Shown: piece by piece, positions 63,643 to 64,000 of the stretch
Position numbering within the stretch: position 1 is the stretch's first letter
Layout of the letters: each line of letters starts with the position of its first letter
NCBI GenBank assembly: GCA_022511075.1
Contig: JAFLSE010000014.1
Span: forward strand, 1-64,000
Direction of reading: 5' to 3'
From: Prevotella sp.
GTDB taxonomy: Bacteria > Bacteroidota > Bacteroidia > Bacteroidales > Bacteroidaceae
Length of the DNA stretch: 64,000 nt
Notes under the pieces: generated by a model
Told to the model about the DNA's origin: nothing
Databases searched by the model: none
Seen by the model: only the letters and a program-made list of their open reading frames with translations
Position numbers and translations under genes: made by a program

Positions 63643-64000
63643 AAGTAAAAAATCAGCACTTCGCAACTTATAAAATCTGTTCACTGAACACTAATCACTT
63701 ATAACTAACCAGTCTCGACAGCCAACGCATATAGGAGCGATGTCCATCGCATGCCGTTTCGATGGCTCTTGAAGCTGGCTTCGTTGGCTGTTGAAGCCGC
63801 AAGCGTTGGCAGGTGAAACCAAGTGCATTGAAAATATGACATATCCCCCAAAGAAAATGTTTTGCTACATTGCTACATTAAGCATTTTCGACTATGCAAA
63901 GAGAGGGTGCATCCTAATATCCTATAATAATATATAAATATATATTATTATATAATTATATTACTTACTATTCATAATAAAATCATTGTATTTTGCTTAT
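63643..64000. other. Intergenic end region with dispersed repeats and AT-rich DNA
   Basis: 358 bases without a gene. 63680-63700 resembles the AGTGTT-type repeats found at 18668-18766. 63711-63800 carries the REP-like sequence shared with 21054-21110 (CTCGACAGCC block, then GGCTTCGTTGGCTGTTG). 63867-63882 holds a direct repeat TTGCTACA-TTGCTACA. From about 63915 the DNA is almost entirely A and T, with an inverted TAATAATATAT/ATATATTATTA sequence. No promoter box or terminator is convincing. Confidence 0.6.

Noticed and set aside
63867..63999. Replication origin or CRISPR-like repeats in the AT-rich end
   Set aside because: Only one short direct repeat pair and a simple AT palindrome are seen; there are no regularly spaced repeats and no dnaA-box series that I can support.

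Overview
The window looks like a chromosomal segment of a Bacteroidales bacterium, most likely a Prevotella-type organism. The signs are two SusC/SusD outer-membrane glycan systems, an S46 dipeptidyl-peptidase, a hybrid two-component regulator, a 2-oxoacid:ferredoxin oxidoreductase, and many copies of the Bacteroidetes promoter element (TAnnTTTG, often with TTTG or TTG about 20 bases upstream). Recognisable Shine-Dalgarno sequences are largely absent. Genus is inference; no rRNA is present.

Layout. 1-3757 (minus): a SusC receptor followed by the start of its SusD partner, cut by the window edge. 4085-5231: greA with a terminator hairpin in its leader, then a HIT-family gene. 5208-6326 (minus): mannose-1-phosphate guanylyltransferase. 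6401-8714: tRNA-Leu(CAA), its terminator, then an AT-rich pocket with a secreted protein and a 47-residue peptide gene. 8789-15443 (minus): pdxB, acpP-fabF-rnc (fatty acid synthesis and RNase III) and korA-korB. 15539-18666 (plus): a DUF4254-like gene, a compact formate/nitrite-transporter-like protein and a DEAD-box helicase. 18775-22666: S46 peptidase, proB and a single-domain chromate-transporter-like gene, with repeat-rich spacers.

22742-40706 is the main metabolic feature, a starch/maltodextrin utilisation locus. On the minus strand susC-susD-susE-susF-like genes are followed by an OmpA-family gene. On the plus strand are a LacI-type regulator, an MFS sugar transporter, a GH77 4-alpha-glucanotransferase with starch-binding modules, a GH97 alpha-glucosidase and a GH13 pullulanase. 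The surface proteins would bind and import oligosaccharides, GH97 and pullulanase would trim them, and the MFS carrier and GH77 would complete uptake and cytoplasmic processing. A perfect inverted repeat sits exactly midway between the two divergent promoters, as expected for a shared operator.

40720-47969 (minus) carries an ECF sigma factor coupled to a small membrane protein, a hybrid two-component regulator that lacks its ATP-binding kinase domain, a FadL-type porin and a 7TM-HD (PgpH-like) protein. 48105-54047 (plus) holds gltX, ettA and mutS. 54066-61073 (minus) is a probable four-gene run: sensor kinase, flavodiiron protein, four-carbon acid-sugar kinase and Ca2+-type P-ATPase. 61248-63642 (plus) has an RluA-type pseudouridine synthase with a long N-terminal extension overlapping ksgA. 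The final 358 bases hold dispersed repeats and AT-rich DNA.

No CRISPR array, insertion sequence, prophage or recognised defence system is visible. The most unusual signals are regulatory: the greA leader terminator, the symmetric divergent operator, a 70-nt palindrome between acpP and fabF, the kinase-less hybrid regulator, the sigma/membrane-protein pair and the small peptide gene.
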